A DNA stretch of 64,000 nucleotides from Spirochaetaceae bacterium (lineage in GTDB: Bacteria > Spirochaetota > Spirochaetia > Treponematales > Treponemataceae), in contig JAGAAX010000010.1 in the NCBI GenBank assembly GCA_017614995.1, forward strand, positions 1 through 64,000, read 5' to 3'. The position numbers and the translations under genes are program-made. Below the pieces are notes generated by a model that saw only the letters and a list, made by a program, of their open reading frames with translations, was not told the DNA's origin and made no database searches. The first letter of the stretch is position 1; every line of letters starts with the position of its first letter. Shown here piece after piece: positions 26,034 to 35,007 of this stretch.

Positions 26034-27536
26034 ATGAAACAGGGTTTAGAGGTATTGTTGAATACCTTTGTTGAAAATATAGAATTTCCCTTTGATTTTT
26101 TTCAGATTGCAGATTATTTAGGCATCAAAAAAGAATGTGATATTAATTACGCTTTAGAGTGGTTTGAAACCAATCCTGCCATATTATCTGTCGGTCATAA
26201 TGCATTCGCTTCTAGAATCGGAATGTTCACTGGAAAAACTTTTTCAATTCTTCCGACCAGATACGAAATAACGAATAAAATCCTTGTTGTCGGCCACAGG
26301 TGCATACCTTTCGGCAACCCGGATATTCTTCCATGCGATTACAAGTTTTTCTACAATAAAAAGAGTGTTCCTTATAAAATTGTGGAAATGCAGACGAATG
26401 ACCTGTTTGAGTATTATTACCTTCATGGTGAGGAATTTGTTCCGCAATATCTGGCTTTAGACCCTGCAAACAAAGACTTTGACATCGCAAGCTGTGACTA
26501 CGAATTGCCCGGAAAGATGAAGTCCACTGTTCTGGACATGACGGCAATTTATGAGAAAAATGACTTTAAAAGCGGTGACAGGCTCAAGGTTAGGCTTGAA
26601 AACTGGCGGACAGGCACTTTTTCCATTGTAGTTCAGAAAGACACCAGAGAAACGCCGTTTGAAGTTAATGAGGCAGAAGAAAGCCGCAATAAATGGTTTG
26701 AAATTTTCGAAAAAAATTTGCTTCAGTCGTTCAACGTGTTCGGCGTGTGCAGTTCAATAGATGAGCAGATTGCTTTTGCCTATGTTCTTTCCGGCAAAGA
26801 CCTGTTTATGCGCTATCCCGGCTCTGTTGAAGAATATATCAAGAAGTCAGAAATAATTGAAACTACGGAATTCGGTGTAGAAACAAGGCTGTGGCGCACT
26901 GGTGAGACAATTTCAGTTATGAATCTTCATAATGAGAGCGACCAGGATTCTGATGAAACTGAAGAATTCGACGGTGTGAGCAGACTGTTTTTATCAATCG
27001 GAGTGCCGCTCACCGAAACTTTTTTAGATTCTTTCATTTATGATTCGTTGTATAAAAAAGAGAAGAATTCTGAGCAGATTATATCGCGGCTTCTGCCTGA
27101 AGGAATGGGCGAGATTTCGTCAAAGGACATGATTTTTTGTTTCTTGCACTTAGAAAAAAGACGTGCTATACTACAGCGCGACTACCGTTGGTTTGCTGAC
27201 TATGAAAAAGGTCAGCTTCGGGCGAAGATTCTTAAATTTTATGCCAGAATGATAAACTTTGTTTATTCAATGGGGCAGAATGATGTTTCTCCCGAAGCGA
27301 TGCCGCAGCAGCCTTTAGTCGTTTTGTCTCAACTTTTTACGCATTTGGGCAGAATGTTAGAGTCAATCATGCCGAATGCCTCTATTTCTTCAAAAGATAT
27401 TACAAGCTTATACCTTTCCCTTGAAGGAATGGAATTTAGTTTTGAAGACTTGTCGAAGGAACTTGAACAATCGATAAATATACAGGAAAAGGAAAAATTT
27501 ACTATAATCAGGAAGGAAGACGGAAAACATGAGTGA
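26034..27536 (+). CDS. Conserved hypothetical protein, 500 residues, first gene of an operon
   Basis: A soluble protein without signal peptide; I recognise no domain. The N-terminal third mixes short helices and strands (FFQIADYLGIKKECDINYALEWF), the middle contains an RLENWRTGTFSIVV strand region, and the C-terminal 150 residues are helical and Met/Glu rich. ATG 26034 is chosen because a -10 box lies 7 nt upstream and because upstream sequence is repeat DNA. It overlaps the EIIA gene by 8 bp, so the two are almost certainly cotranslated; a link to PTS signalling is inference from position. Confidence 0.75.
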   Translation: MKQGLEVLLNTFVENIEFPFDFFQIADYLGIKKECDINYALEWFETNPAILSVGHNAFASRIGMFTGKTFSILPTRYEITNKILVVGHRCIPFGNPDILPCDYKFFYNKKSVPYKIVEMQTNDLFEYYYLHGEEFVPQYLALDPANKDFDIASCDYELPGKMKSTVLDMTAIYEKNDFKSGDRLKVRLENWRTGTFSIVVQKDTRETPFEVNEAEESRNKWFEIFEKNLLQSFNVFGVCSSIDEQIAFAYVLSGKDLFMRYPGSVEEYIKKSEIIETTEFGVETRLWRTGETISVMNLHNESDQDSDETEEFDGVSRLFLSIGVPLTETFLDSFIYDSLYKKEKNSEQIISRLLPEGMGEISSKDMIFCFLHLEKRRAILQRDYRWFADYEKGQLRAKILKFYARMINFVYSMGQNDVSPEAMPQQPLVVLSQLFTHLGRMLESIMPNASISSKDITSLYLSLEGMEFSFEDLSKELEQSINIQEKEKFTIIRKEDGKHE

Positions 27537-28020
27537 ATCTACAGAAATTATGTCTATTGAAACTCTCATAAAAAATGGCGGTGTCTTTTTTAATGTTAAA
27601 GGCGAACGTCCTGAAATTGTTTTTAAGAATATCCTTGAAAAGCTTTCTCTGCCGAAAACTATAAGCAGCGAAAAACTCTACGAAGAGCTGTGCCAGCGCG
27701 AGGAGCTTATGAGCACCGCTGTAGGCAACGGAATTGCAATTCCGCACCCGCGCTATCCGCTTCTGACAGATGCCGAAGACCAGCGCCTTGTTATCTGTTT
27801 CCTTGATAAACCTGTAATGATGAATCCGCCTGATATGCGTCCTGTATATGTGTTCTTTATCCTTTTAACAAGCAATACAAAAACTCATCTTAAGATTTTG
27901 TCGCAGCTTGCCTTTTTGTTTCAAAAGCCTGAATTCCGTCATCTTTTGGAGCAGAAACCGACAGAAGAGGCTTTGCTTGACGCAATAAAACAGGCGATGC
28001 CTGCTACCAAAAAAAATTAA
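27529..28020 (+). CDS. PTS EIIA (PtsN/fructose-type) protein, second orphan copy
   Basis: A 163-residue EIIA domain with the phospho-acceptor H73 in GIAIPHPR and conserved strands LVICFLDKP and HLKILSQLAFLFQ. No EIIB or EIIC gene is present. It lies between an unknown protein and a MinD-like ATPase, overlapping the former by 8 bp and 14 bp before the latter. GGAAGGA precedes the ATG. It is clearly diverged from the copy at 7723, so it is not a recent duplicate. A regulatory role is more likely than sugar transport. Confidence 0.85.
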   Translation: MSESTEIMSIETLIKNGGVFFNVKGERPEIVFKNILEKLSLPKTISSEKLYEELCQREELMSTAVGNGIAIPHPRYPLLTDAEDQRLVICFLDKPVMMNPPDMRPVYVFFILLTSNTKTHLKILSQLAFLFQKPEFRHLLEQKPTEEALLDAIKQAMPATKKN

Positions 28021-28034
28021 CTGGACGTGGAATC

Positions 28035-29171
28035 ATGCAAATCATACCTATAGCAAGTGGAAAAGGCGGCGTCGGTAAAAGTCTTGTATCTGCAAATCTG
28101 GCAATTGCGCTGGCTCAGTCTGGCAAGCGCGTCGTCTTAGTAGACCTTGACCTTGGTGCTTCTAACCTTCATCTTGTTCTCGGCAACCAGTCGCCGAAAG
28201 CAGGCTTGGGCACATTTTTAACAGGCAATTCTGAATTTGAAGAGATAATCGTTCCGACAGATTACGCAAATTTAATGTTTATTCCCGGCGATTCAGAAAT
28301 TCCTGGAATGTCTTCTATTAAAGCTGCACAGAAAAACATGCTTATTAAAAAGCTTCAGGCTTCAAACTGCGACTTTCTTTTGATAGACCTCGGTGCCGGC
28401 ACGCATTTAAGTATCCTTGACTTTTTCCTGCTTTCGCCGCAGGGAATTCTTGTTACTGCCCCGACTGTAACGGCAATTCTTGACGGCTACCTTTTCTTGA
28501 AGAATGCAGTTTTCAGACTTATGTACAATTCGTTCAAGAAAAATTCTAAGGCTTATGCATATCTTGAAAAGCTCAAGAACGATGCCGCCTCAATGCAGCG
28601 GCTTTATATTCCAAAGCTGATAGACGCAATTGCAGAGGTTGACCCCGAAAATGCAGAATTATTCCGCCGCAGGATGAAGCAGTTCAGACCGCGGCTTATA
28701 TTGAATATGCTTGAGTCGCCAAAAGACGCTGAAAAAGCTCTCAAAATCCGCCGCTCATGCAAAGAATATCTCGGTGTTGAGCTTGAGCATCTTGGCGTTA
28801 TCTACCGCGATGTCTTGCAGGACATCGCGCTTGCCTCAAGGCTTCCGATTATTGTCTACAAACCGCAGTCAGTGCTTGCACAGGCTATTTACCGCATCGC
28901 CGACAAGGTGCGCAATTCAGAGACCTTGTCTTTTGACCAGTATCTTGCCGCAAGCAGTGACAGCTTTACAAATGCAGAAGAAGATGCCGCGCAGGACTTT
29001 GAGACAAAAATGACTTATATAGAAGATTTGGTCGGCACAGGCACTCTTACAATCGAAGACGTTGCTGATGTTATAAAGGCACAGCAGTATGAGATTACAC
29101 AGCTTAAAAAAGAAAACGCTTTGTTAAAGCAGAAAATCCTTAAGGCACACTCTCAGGGTTTTTCTGTATAG
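28035..29171 (+). CDS. MinD/ParA-family ATPase (FlhG-like)
   Basis: A 378-residue deviant-Walker ATPase. GKGGVGKS at residues 8-15, LVDLDLGASNLHLVLG near 35 and DFLLIDLGAG near 115 are the three nucleotide motifs. The layout resembles FlhG/FleN and MinD, which place flagella or division sites, but the typical C-terminal membrane helix is replaced by about 45 residues of predicted coiled coil (ITQLKKENALLKQKILK). No flagellar or min genes are adjacent. The start follows GGACGTGGA. Part of the operon leading to lgt. Confidence 0.8.
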   Translation: MQIIPIASGKGGVGKSLVSANLAIALAQSGKRVVLVDLDLGASNLHLVLGNQSPKAGLGTFLTGNSEFEEIIVPTDYANLMFIPGDSEIPGMSSIKAAQKNMLIKKLQASNCDFLLIDLGAGTHLSILDFFLLSPQGILVTAPTVTAILDGYLFLKNAVFRLMYNSFKKNSKAYAYLEKLKNDAASMQRLYIPKLIDAIAEVDPENAELFRRRMKQFRPRLILNMLESPKDAEKALKIRRSCKEYLGVELEHLGVIYRDVLQDIALASRLPIIVYKPQSVLAQAIYRIADKVRNSETLSFDQYLAASSDSFTNAEEDAAQDFETKMTYIEDLVGTGTLTIEDVADVIKAQQYEITQLKKENALLKQKILKAHSQGFSV

Positions 29172-29178
29172 GAATTAT

Positions 29179-30165
29179 ATGCAGCTTATCATCAACTATC
29201 CGTCTTGGATTCATCCCGAAATATTTCCCGGCGTGCCTGTTCTGGGCTTGCTGCGCTGGTACGGGCTTATGTACATTTTTGCTTTCGGCACAGCTTATTT
29301 TGTGTTCATGCGCCAGGTAAAAGAGGGCGCACTCGATACGCCCGAATACAAATGTACAGAAGACGATGTGTTAAGCTTTTTTTTCTGCGGAATTCTGTGC
29401 CTGATTTTGGGCGCGCGCATTTTTTATACGCTTGTCTACGATGAAAGCGGCTATTACTGGCATAAGCCATGGCGCATTTTCTGGCCTTTTGATGAAAGCG
29501 GAGTTTTTACAGGCTTTGCCGGAATGTCTTATCATGGCGGCTTTATCGGCGGTCTTTTAGGAATGCTTTTGTGGTGCACATTAAAGCATAAGCCCGTCGT
29601 CAAATGGATTGACGTAATGGCTGTTTCAATTCCGCTCGGCTTTACGTTCGGCCGGCTCGGCAACTTCTTCAATGCTGAATTATACGGAAGAATTACGTCA
29701 GTTCCCTGGGGAATGATTTTTCCAGATGCAGACGTATATTCTCTTTCTTTAGACTGGGTTCAGCAGATTGTGGAAAAAACCGGTCTTGCTGTACCAGAGG
29801 GTGCATCAACAGTAATATTGCCGCGCCACCCGAGCCAGCTTTATGAGGCTCTTTTTGAGGGCGTAGGCTTATGGGCTGTGCTTTGGCTTTTAAGAAAAAA
29901 GAAGCCGTTTGACGGCTTTATGGCATGTGCCTATTCGTTTTTTTACGGTGCAGTCAGATTTGTTATCGAATACTTCCGCGAACCTGACGAAGATTTAGGC
30001 TATAGAATAGCCGCCGTTAAAGATGCTCCGATTTATTTCAATGTTTCGCTTTTAAATTTGTCTACAGGGCAGATTTTGTGTCTGCTTATGATGGCGGCCG
30101 GTCTTATAGCCGCTGTGGCGTTCACTATCATTAACAGACGGAAAAAAAGCCGGCAGTCTGTCTGA
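29179..30165 (+). CDS. lgt: Prolipoprotein diacylglyceryl transferase
   Basis: An integral membrane enzyme that adds diacylglycerol to lipobox cysteines. The 328 residues contain about seven hydrophobic helices, the signature GRLGNFFNAELYGR near residue 157, HGGFIGG near 119 and HPSQLYEA near 216, all Lgt hallmarks. AGGAA lies 6 nt before the ATG and the gap to the ATPase gene is 7 bp. The many lipoproteins in this window are its expected clients. The stop codon lies inside a GCCGGC hairpin. Confidence 0.95.
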   Translation: MQLIINYPSWIHPEIFPGVPVLGLLRWYGLMYIFAFGTAYFVFMRQVKEGALDTPEYKCTEDDVLSFFFCGILCLILGARIFYTLVYDESGYYWHKPWRIFWPFDESGVFTGFAGMSYHGGFIGGLLGMLLWCTLKHKPVVKWIDVMAVSIPLGFTFGRLGNFFNAELYGRITSVPWGMIFPDADVYSLSLDWVQQIVEKTGLAVPEGASTVILPRHPSQLYEALFEGVGLWAVLWLLRKKKPFDGFMACAYSFFYGAVRFVIEYFREPDEDLGYRIAAVKDAPIYFNVSLLNLSTGQILCLLMMAAGLIAAVAFTIINRRKKSRQSV

Positions 30166-30188
30166 CCGCCGGCAATTCAGTAAATACT

Positions 30189-30217
30189 GTCATTATCGGG
30201 CTTGACCCGATAATCTC
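30189..30217. repeat. GTCATT...AATCTC palindromic repeat, copy 1
   Basis: ATTATCGGG and CCCGATAAT flank the loop CTTGA. All 29 bases are identical to the reverse complement of 61598-61626. Confidence 0.85.
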
Positions 30218-30301
30218 GGGTTTGCGATTGTGATGATTCGACGAAATCAGATAAATCTGCAAACCCTACCAATTTGCTCTTCGCGCAAATTGGTAAAGAC
30301 T
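30217..30301. repeat. Composite hairpin element, copy 2
   Basis: It shares CGGGTTTGCG, AAACCCT and TAAAGACT with 25671-25753, but the stem is ACCAATTTGC/GCAAATTGGT (30268-30277, 30285-30294). This stem and loop are almost the reverse complement of 24887-24911. Confidence 0.7.
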
Positions 30302-30316
30302 ATTTACTTTATTAGG

Positions 30317-30341
30317 TTCCCGCGTCACGCGCGGGAATGAC
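30317..30341. repeat. GTCATT-type palindromic repeat, copy 2; possible tkt terminator
   Basis: TTCCCGCG (30317-30324) pairs with CGCGGGAA (30330-30337), followed by TGAC. It lies immediately downstream of the transketolase stop codon on the minus strand. Confidence 0.7.
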
Positions 30342-30344
30342 AAG

Positions 30345-32309
30345 TTATTTTGCGATAATCTTTGCAAGATTTTCAGCTGTAAAGCCTAAGTGCTCTGCAA
30401 CTTTTGCCGCAGGACCAGACTCGCCGAAACGGTTGATTGCAAAAATGTCTTCCGGTTTTGCGAAATATTCCCAACCCATAGAAATGCCTGCTTCGGCAGC
30501 AACTACGCGAGATTTTGGTGCAACAATTGCGGCCTGAATCTCTTTTGGCTGTTTGATAAATGCTTCGCGGTCAATAACTGAAACAACGCGCACTGTCTTG
30601 TTAGAAACAAGCTTTGCGGCTGCAAGAGCAAGATTAACTTCTGAACCAGATGCAACAACTGTAACATCAGGATTGTCAGAGCCTTTCTTGACGATATAAG
30701 CACCGCAGCGTGCTGTGTTGCGCCAGTCCGGATCGTCTTTTTCGTAAACAGCAAGACCCTGTCTTGTAAGTGCAAGACAAGAAGGAGCGTTTGTTGTCTC
30801 CATTGCAATTTCCCATGCAACGGCTGTTTCTTCTGCATCGCCCGGGCGGAGAACTTTTACATTCGGAATAGCACGCAATGCTGCGAGTGTCTCAATCGGC
30901 TGGTGTGTCGGGCCGTCTTCACCGACGTAAATTGAATCATGTGTAAGAACGAAAACAACCGGCTGCTGCATCAGTGCTGAAAGGCGGAGGGCAGGGCGGA
31001 GATAATCAGAGAATACCATGAATGTTGCGCAGAATGTGCGGAAACCGCCATGAAGCTGAATACCGTTTGAAATAGCTGCCATTGCAAATTCGCGGATACC
31101 GAAATGCAGATAACGTCCTGCGCGGTTTTCCGGTGAATATGAGCTTTCGCCTTTAAGAGCTGTTACGTTTGGTCCCTGCAAGTCAGCAGAACCGCCGACA
31201 AGGTTCTTGTAGCGCTGTGCCATTACGTTAAGAGCTGCACCAGAAGCGTTTCTTGTAGCAAGTGCTTCGCCTACAGCGTACTGCGGCAGAGCTTCGTTTG
31301 ACTGCGGCTTGTTAGAGAAATAAGCGTCCCATTCAGCTTTTTTCTCTGGGTATTTTTTAGCCCATTCAGCAAAAAGCTTGTTCCAGTCGTCATTCTGCTT
31401 TGCAAAAACAGGTGCTTTTTCTGCAAAATAGTCTTTTGCTTCTTTTGCAATGTAGAATTCTTCGTTTGCAGGAATTCCGAGGTTTGCTTTTGCGGCCGCA
31501 ATGCCTTCTGCACCGAGAGGTGCGCCATGTGCTTTTGCTGTGCCTGCAACTGTCGGAGCGCCCTGTCCGATTGTTGATTTAAGAATAATAAGAGAAGGAC
31601 GGTCATCTTTCTTTGCTTTTTCAACAAGAGAGATGATGTCTTTCATGTTGTACATTGAGCCTTTAAGAACCTGCCAGCCGTAAGCCTGGTAGCGTTTCTC
31701 AACGTCTTCGTCAAAGGCAATGTCTGTTGAACCGTCAATACTGATTTTGTTCTGGTCATAGAAAGCGATGAGCTTGCCAAGTTTCAGTTTTCCGGCAAGG
31801 CTTGATGCTTCAGAAGAAACACCTTCCATAAGACAGCCTTCGCCGACAAGTGTGTATGTGTAGTGGTCAACAATTTTGCAGTCGTTTGTGTTGAATTTTG
31901 CGGCAAGCATTGTTTCTGCAATTGCCATACCTACAGCCATTGCAAAACCCTGTCCGAGCGGGCCGCCTGTAGCTTCTACACCGTCTGTAATACCGAATTC
32001 AGGATGGCCTGCACAATGAGAGCCAATCTGACGGAAAGTTTTTACGTCGTCGAGTGTGACATTATATCCGCTTAAGTGAAGAATTGAGTACAAAAGCATT
32101 GAGCCGTGTCCTGCAGAAAGGACAAAACGGTCGCGGTCAGCCCATTTTGAGTTTTTCGGGTTGTGCTTCATGATTTCGCCGTAAAGCACTGCTGCAAGCT
32201 CTGCACAGCCGAGAGGCAGGCCAGGATGTCCTGAATTTGCTTTTTGAATTGCGTCCATTGAGAGGCTGCGCACAGAAAGTGCTGTGGCTTCAAGACCTTT
32301 TGTGTTCAT
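30345..32309 (-). CDS. tkt: Transketolase
   Basis: A 654-residue ThDP enzyme of the pentose phosphate pathway. Visible landmarks are SGHPGLPLGCAE near residue 26, LSAGHGSMLLYS near 67, GPLGQGFAMAVGMA near 116 and the ThDP-binding GEGCLMEGVSSEA near 154; the C-terminal half has GGSADLQG, REFAMAAISNG and THDSIYVGEDGPTHQP. The length is normal for bacterial transketolase. AGGAG lies 8 nt before the ATG, a leadered message. The gene stands alone. Confidence 0.95.
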   Translation of the reverse strand: MNTKGLEATALSVRSLSMDAIQKANSGHPGLPLGCAELAAVLYGEIMKHNPKNSKWADRDRFVLSAGHGSMLLYSILHLSGYNVTLDDVKTFRQIGSHCAGHPEFGITDGVEATGGPLGQGFAMAVGMAIAETMLAAKFNTNDCKIVDHYTYTLVGEGCLMEGVSSEASSLAGKLKLGKLIAFYDQNKISIDGSTDIAFDEDVEKRYQAYGWQVLKGSMYNMKDIISLVEKAKKDDRPSLIILKSTIGQGAPTVAGTAKAHGAPLGAEGIAAAKANLGIPANEEFYIAKEAKDYFAEKAPVFAKQNDDWNKLFAEWAKKYPEKKAEWDAYFSNKPQSNEALPQYAVGEALATRNASGAALNVMAQRYKNLVGGSADLQGPNVTALKGESSYSPENRAGRYLHFGIREFAMAAISNGIQLHGGFRTFCATFMVFSDYLRPALRLSALMQQPVVFVLTHDSIYVGEDGPTHQPIETLAALRAIPNVKVLRPGDAEETAVAWEIAMETTNAPSCLALTRQGLAVYEKDDPDWRNTARCGAYIVKKGSDNPDVTVVASGSEVNLALAAAKLVSNKTVRVVSVIDREAFIKQPKEIQAAIVAPKSRVVAAEAGISMGWEYFAKPEDIFAINRFGESGPAAKVAEHLGFTAENLAKIIAK

Positions 32310-32372
32310 TTGTTAGTCTCCTATGCTTTATGATTGTTTTTATAGAATAAAGCTTCATGTTTTGTGTTTAGC

Positions 32373-32466
32373 CGGAAAATAAATGCAAGCTTATGCAGAA
32401 TCCGGTTAAACGATTTAATCTACCTATATTATAAAATTTTATCCGTTAGGTAAATCGGTTTTTTTT
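32373..32466 (+). other. Unassigned hairpins with terminator-like end in the tkt-S41 protease spacer
   Basis: A CCGGA/TCCGG hairpin (about 32373-32406) is followed by CGATTTA...CCT (32411-32424) pairing with AGGTAAATCG (32448-32457) and a run of Ts. No plus-strand gene precedes it, so it may end a small RNA or be a decayed repeat. Confidence 0.3.
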
Positions 32467-32510
32467 CTTACATACAAAAATCTTTGACCTCACAAAAGCC
32501 AAGTAAATAG

Positions 32511-32545
32511 TTGACAAAAACTATTGACGCCGTAAAATAAAGACT
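32511..32545 (+). promoter_or_regulatory. Promoter of the S41 protease operon, leaderless geometry
   Basis: TTGACA (32511-32516), 16 bp, TAAAAT (32533-32538), 7 nt, ATG 32546. Confidence 0.75.
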
Positions 32546-34111
32546 ATGAATTTTCTTAAAAAACTTTCCGGCCGTTCAGACCGTTCTCGTGCTTCAGCAT
32601 TATTTGCTGTTGCAGCATTTTTGTTAGTTCTTTCGTCAAGTGCCTGTGCAAATGCACAGCAGGAAGCCACCAAAACTGAAGAAACTAAAACAACCAATAA
32701 AACACAGCTTTCTCAATCAGAAAAAGCTTTGAAAACACGCCAGTACACCGAAATGATGCGCAGCGTGTTCACGTTTGTTGAACAGAATTACGTTGATGAA
32801 GTTGACCCGACTGTTTTGTACGAGGGTGCAATGAAAGGCATAATGGACGCGCTCGGCGACCCTTATACCGTTTACCTTGATACATCGCAGATGCGCAGCA
32901 TGACCGATACGACCGTAGGCAACTTTGGCGGTGTCGGTCTTTCAATTTCAAAAGCACCTGTTTCAACACCTGAAAAGCCTGCTTATGTTGAGGTAGTTTC
33001 CCCGATTGAGAACACACCGGGCTGGAAAGCCGGCATTCAGGCTGGCGACTTGATTCTTTCTATTGACGGCACAAACACTGCCGACATAACGATGGACGAG
33101 GTTTTAGCCCTTTTGCGCGGCGAAGTCGGCAAGTCTGTAAAAGTACACATGAAGCGCGGCAAAAACATGGAATACGATGTAACGCTTGTCCGCGCAATTA
33201 TTGAAGTTCCGACTGTAAAATATGAAATGATAGGCAGTGACATCGGCTATCTGCGCATAATTGAATTTACGCCGCAGACGCCCGAAAGAGTACAGGAAGC
33301 TTTGGATTCTTTTGCAAAGTCAGGCTATAAATCGCTTATTATTGACTTGCGCAACAATCCGGGCGGACTTATTACAAGCGTTGTTTCTGTAGCTGACAAG
33401 TTCATCGATTCGGGCACAATTGTTTCAACAAAGAGCCGCCTTCAGTCTGAAAATATGTCGTTTACGGCAAAAAAAGCTAACACAACCGCGCCTAGAAACA
33501 TGCCGATTGTTGTGCTTATCAACAAAGGCTCTGCAAGTGCTTCAGAGATTTTGTCAGGCGCATTAAAAGATGACCACCTAGCTTACCTTGTCGGCGAGAA
33601 CACTTATGGCAAAGGCTCTGTTCAGCAGGTCATTCCGCTCAACCTAAACAATGACGGAATTAAGCTTACAACAGCACGCTACTATACGCCGAGTGATTCA
33701 AACATCGATAAAGTCGGTATTCCGCCGGATAGAGAAGTGCTTTTCCCTGTTTTGTCTGAAGAAGAAGAAAAGACCTATCTTAAAATTTTTCAGTCTGATG
33801 AAATCAGCAAGTATGTTGAAGCTCATCCGAACATGACACAGGCTGACATTGCCGCTTATGCAAAAACTCTCAAAAAGACATACAATCTTGAAGAGCGTGT
33901 GCTTAGAAAGCTTGTAAGCAATGAAGTTTACAGAACAAAGACACAGCCTCTTTATGATTTGGATTTTGACATTCAGCTTGTAGCAGCTATAGATATACTT
34001 AGAAAAGAGTCTTTCCCTTCGTTAATGCGCAAGACAAAGACAATAAGCGAATTGCAGCAGGAAGCTAAGCAAAAAGCTGAAAAAGAAAAGAAAGCTGAAA
34101 AGAAAAATTAA
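32546..34111 (+). CDS. S41-family C-terminal processing peptidase
   Basis: A 521-residue periplasmic protease. An N-terminal hydrophobic segment (about residues 20-37, ending SSACANA) serves as signal or anchor. A PDZ domain (about 120-200, VGLSIS...GWKAGIQAGDLILSIDG) is followed by the S41 catalytic core with DLRNNPGGL, the Ser in GSASASEILSGALKD and the Lys in TYGKGSVQ. A Lys/Glu-rich tail ends the protein. It processes or degrades envelope proteins; the substrate is unknown. The stop codon overlaps the ATG of rsmE by one base (TAATG), giving tight coupling. Confidence 0.9.
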   Translation: MNFLKKLSGRSDRSRASALFAVAAFLLVLSSSACANAQQEATKTEETKTTNKTQLSQSEKALKTRQYTEMMRSVFTFVEQNYVDEVDPTVLYEGAMKGIMDALGDPYTVYLDTSQMRSMTDTTVGNFGGVGLSISKAPVSTPEKPAYVEVVSPIENTPGWKAGIQAGDLILSIDGTNTADITMDEVLALLRGEVGKSVKVHMKRGKNMEYDVTLVRAIIEVPTVKYEMIGSDIGYLRIIEFTPQTPERVQEALDSFAKSGYKSLIIDLRNNPGGLITSVVSVADKFIDSGTIVSTKSRLQSENMSFTAKKANTTAPRNMPIVVLINKGSASASEILSGALKDDHLAYLVGENTYGKGSVQQVIPLNLNNDGIKLTTARYYTPSDSNIDKVGIPPDREVLFPVLSEEEEKTYLKIFQSDEISKYVEAHPNMTQADIAAYAKTLKKTYNLEERVLRKLVSNEVYRTKTQPLYDLDFDIQLVAAIDILRKESFPSLMRKTKTISELQQEAKQKAEKEKKAEKKN

Positions 34112-35007
34112 TGCGGCAATTTCTGCTAAACACTGAACTGGCTCCGCTGGAGAAGTTTTCTGTAAAAGGCAAAGATTTTAAATATTTGGCTCAAGTTCTG
34201 CGTTTAAGTCAGGGCAGCACTTTTGAAGGCAGACTGCCCTCTGGCGGGCTGTGCACGCTTAAAGTGCTTTTGCGTACAAAAAGCGAAATAATCTTGCAGC
34301 GTGCCGGTGATGCTTCTGGAGAAAATGCAGAACAGACTTTGCAGAGCTTTAGCGGAAGCACAGTTGAGGGCGGCATGAGCGCTGCTCTTGTGGCGCAGAA
34401 CGGAAACGCCTGTATTCTGCCGGACGGTACGTGCGCCGGCTACGGCTCGCCGATTTGGCTTGTTCAGTGTATGCCGAAAGCTTCAAAGCTTGACGACATT
34501 GTAAGGCAGTGCACCGAAATCGGTGTAGAAAAGATTTTTCTTGTTGCAAGCGACCGTTCTGCTGTGGAAGCAAAGAATAGCAGCAGTTTAAAAATAGAGC
34601 GGTGGAACCGAATAATAAAAGAGGCCCGTCAGCAGTCAGCTTCACCTGTTGGAACAAGACTATATGGCCCTGCTGGTATTAAAGAAGTTCTTGAAAGTTT
34701 AAAAGAATGCCTTGAGCAGCGCCATTCTCTCGCCGGAGAAAAGCCGGCTTTTCTTGTTATGACAGAAGCGCCACTTCACAAGAAGGGGCTGCATGAGCTT
34801 TTGCGCTCTAATCCTTCGCCGGTTGTTGTGGCTGTAGGGTCAGAGGGCGGCATAAGCCCGAACGAGCTTGAAATGCTCAAAGAGTTTGGCTTTGAGCCGC
34901 TTCATTTTTCTACGAACATTTTGCGGTCTGAAACTGCGGCTGTTTACGGAGTTTCTGCCGTTCAATCAATTATGACGGAGTTTTCGTTATGGCAGTGCAA
35001 AGAATAA
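34111..35007 (+). CDS. rsmE: 16S rRNA (uracil-1498-N3) methyltransferase RsmE
   Basis: A 298-residue SPOUT-fold methyltransferase that methylates U1498 of 16S rRNA. An N-terminal PUA-like domain is followed by PKASKLDDIVRQCTEIGVEKI, EARQQSASPVG, then the SAM-binding knot VAVGSEGGISPNELEML and LRSETAAVYGVSA. It is about 50 residues longer than the E. coli enzyme owing to an insert after residue 70. It starts on the stop codon of the protease gene and its end overlaps the next gene by 19 bp. Confidence 0.9.
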   Translation: MRQFLLNTELAPLEKFSVKGKDFKYLAQVLRLSQGSTFEGRLPSGGLCTLKVLLRTKSEIILQRAGDASGENAEQTLQSFSGSTVEGGMSAALVAQNGNACILPDGTCAGYGSPIWLVQCMPKASKLDDIVRQCTEIGVEKIFLVASDRSAVEAKNSSSLKIERWNRIIKEARQQSASPVGTRLYGPAGIKEVLESLKECLEQRHSLAGEKPAFLVMTEAPLHKKGLHELLRSNPSPVVVAVGSEGGISPNELEMLKEFGFEPLHFSTNILRSETAAVYGVSAVQSIMTEFSLWQCKE

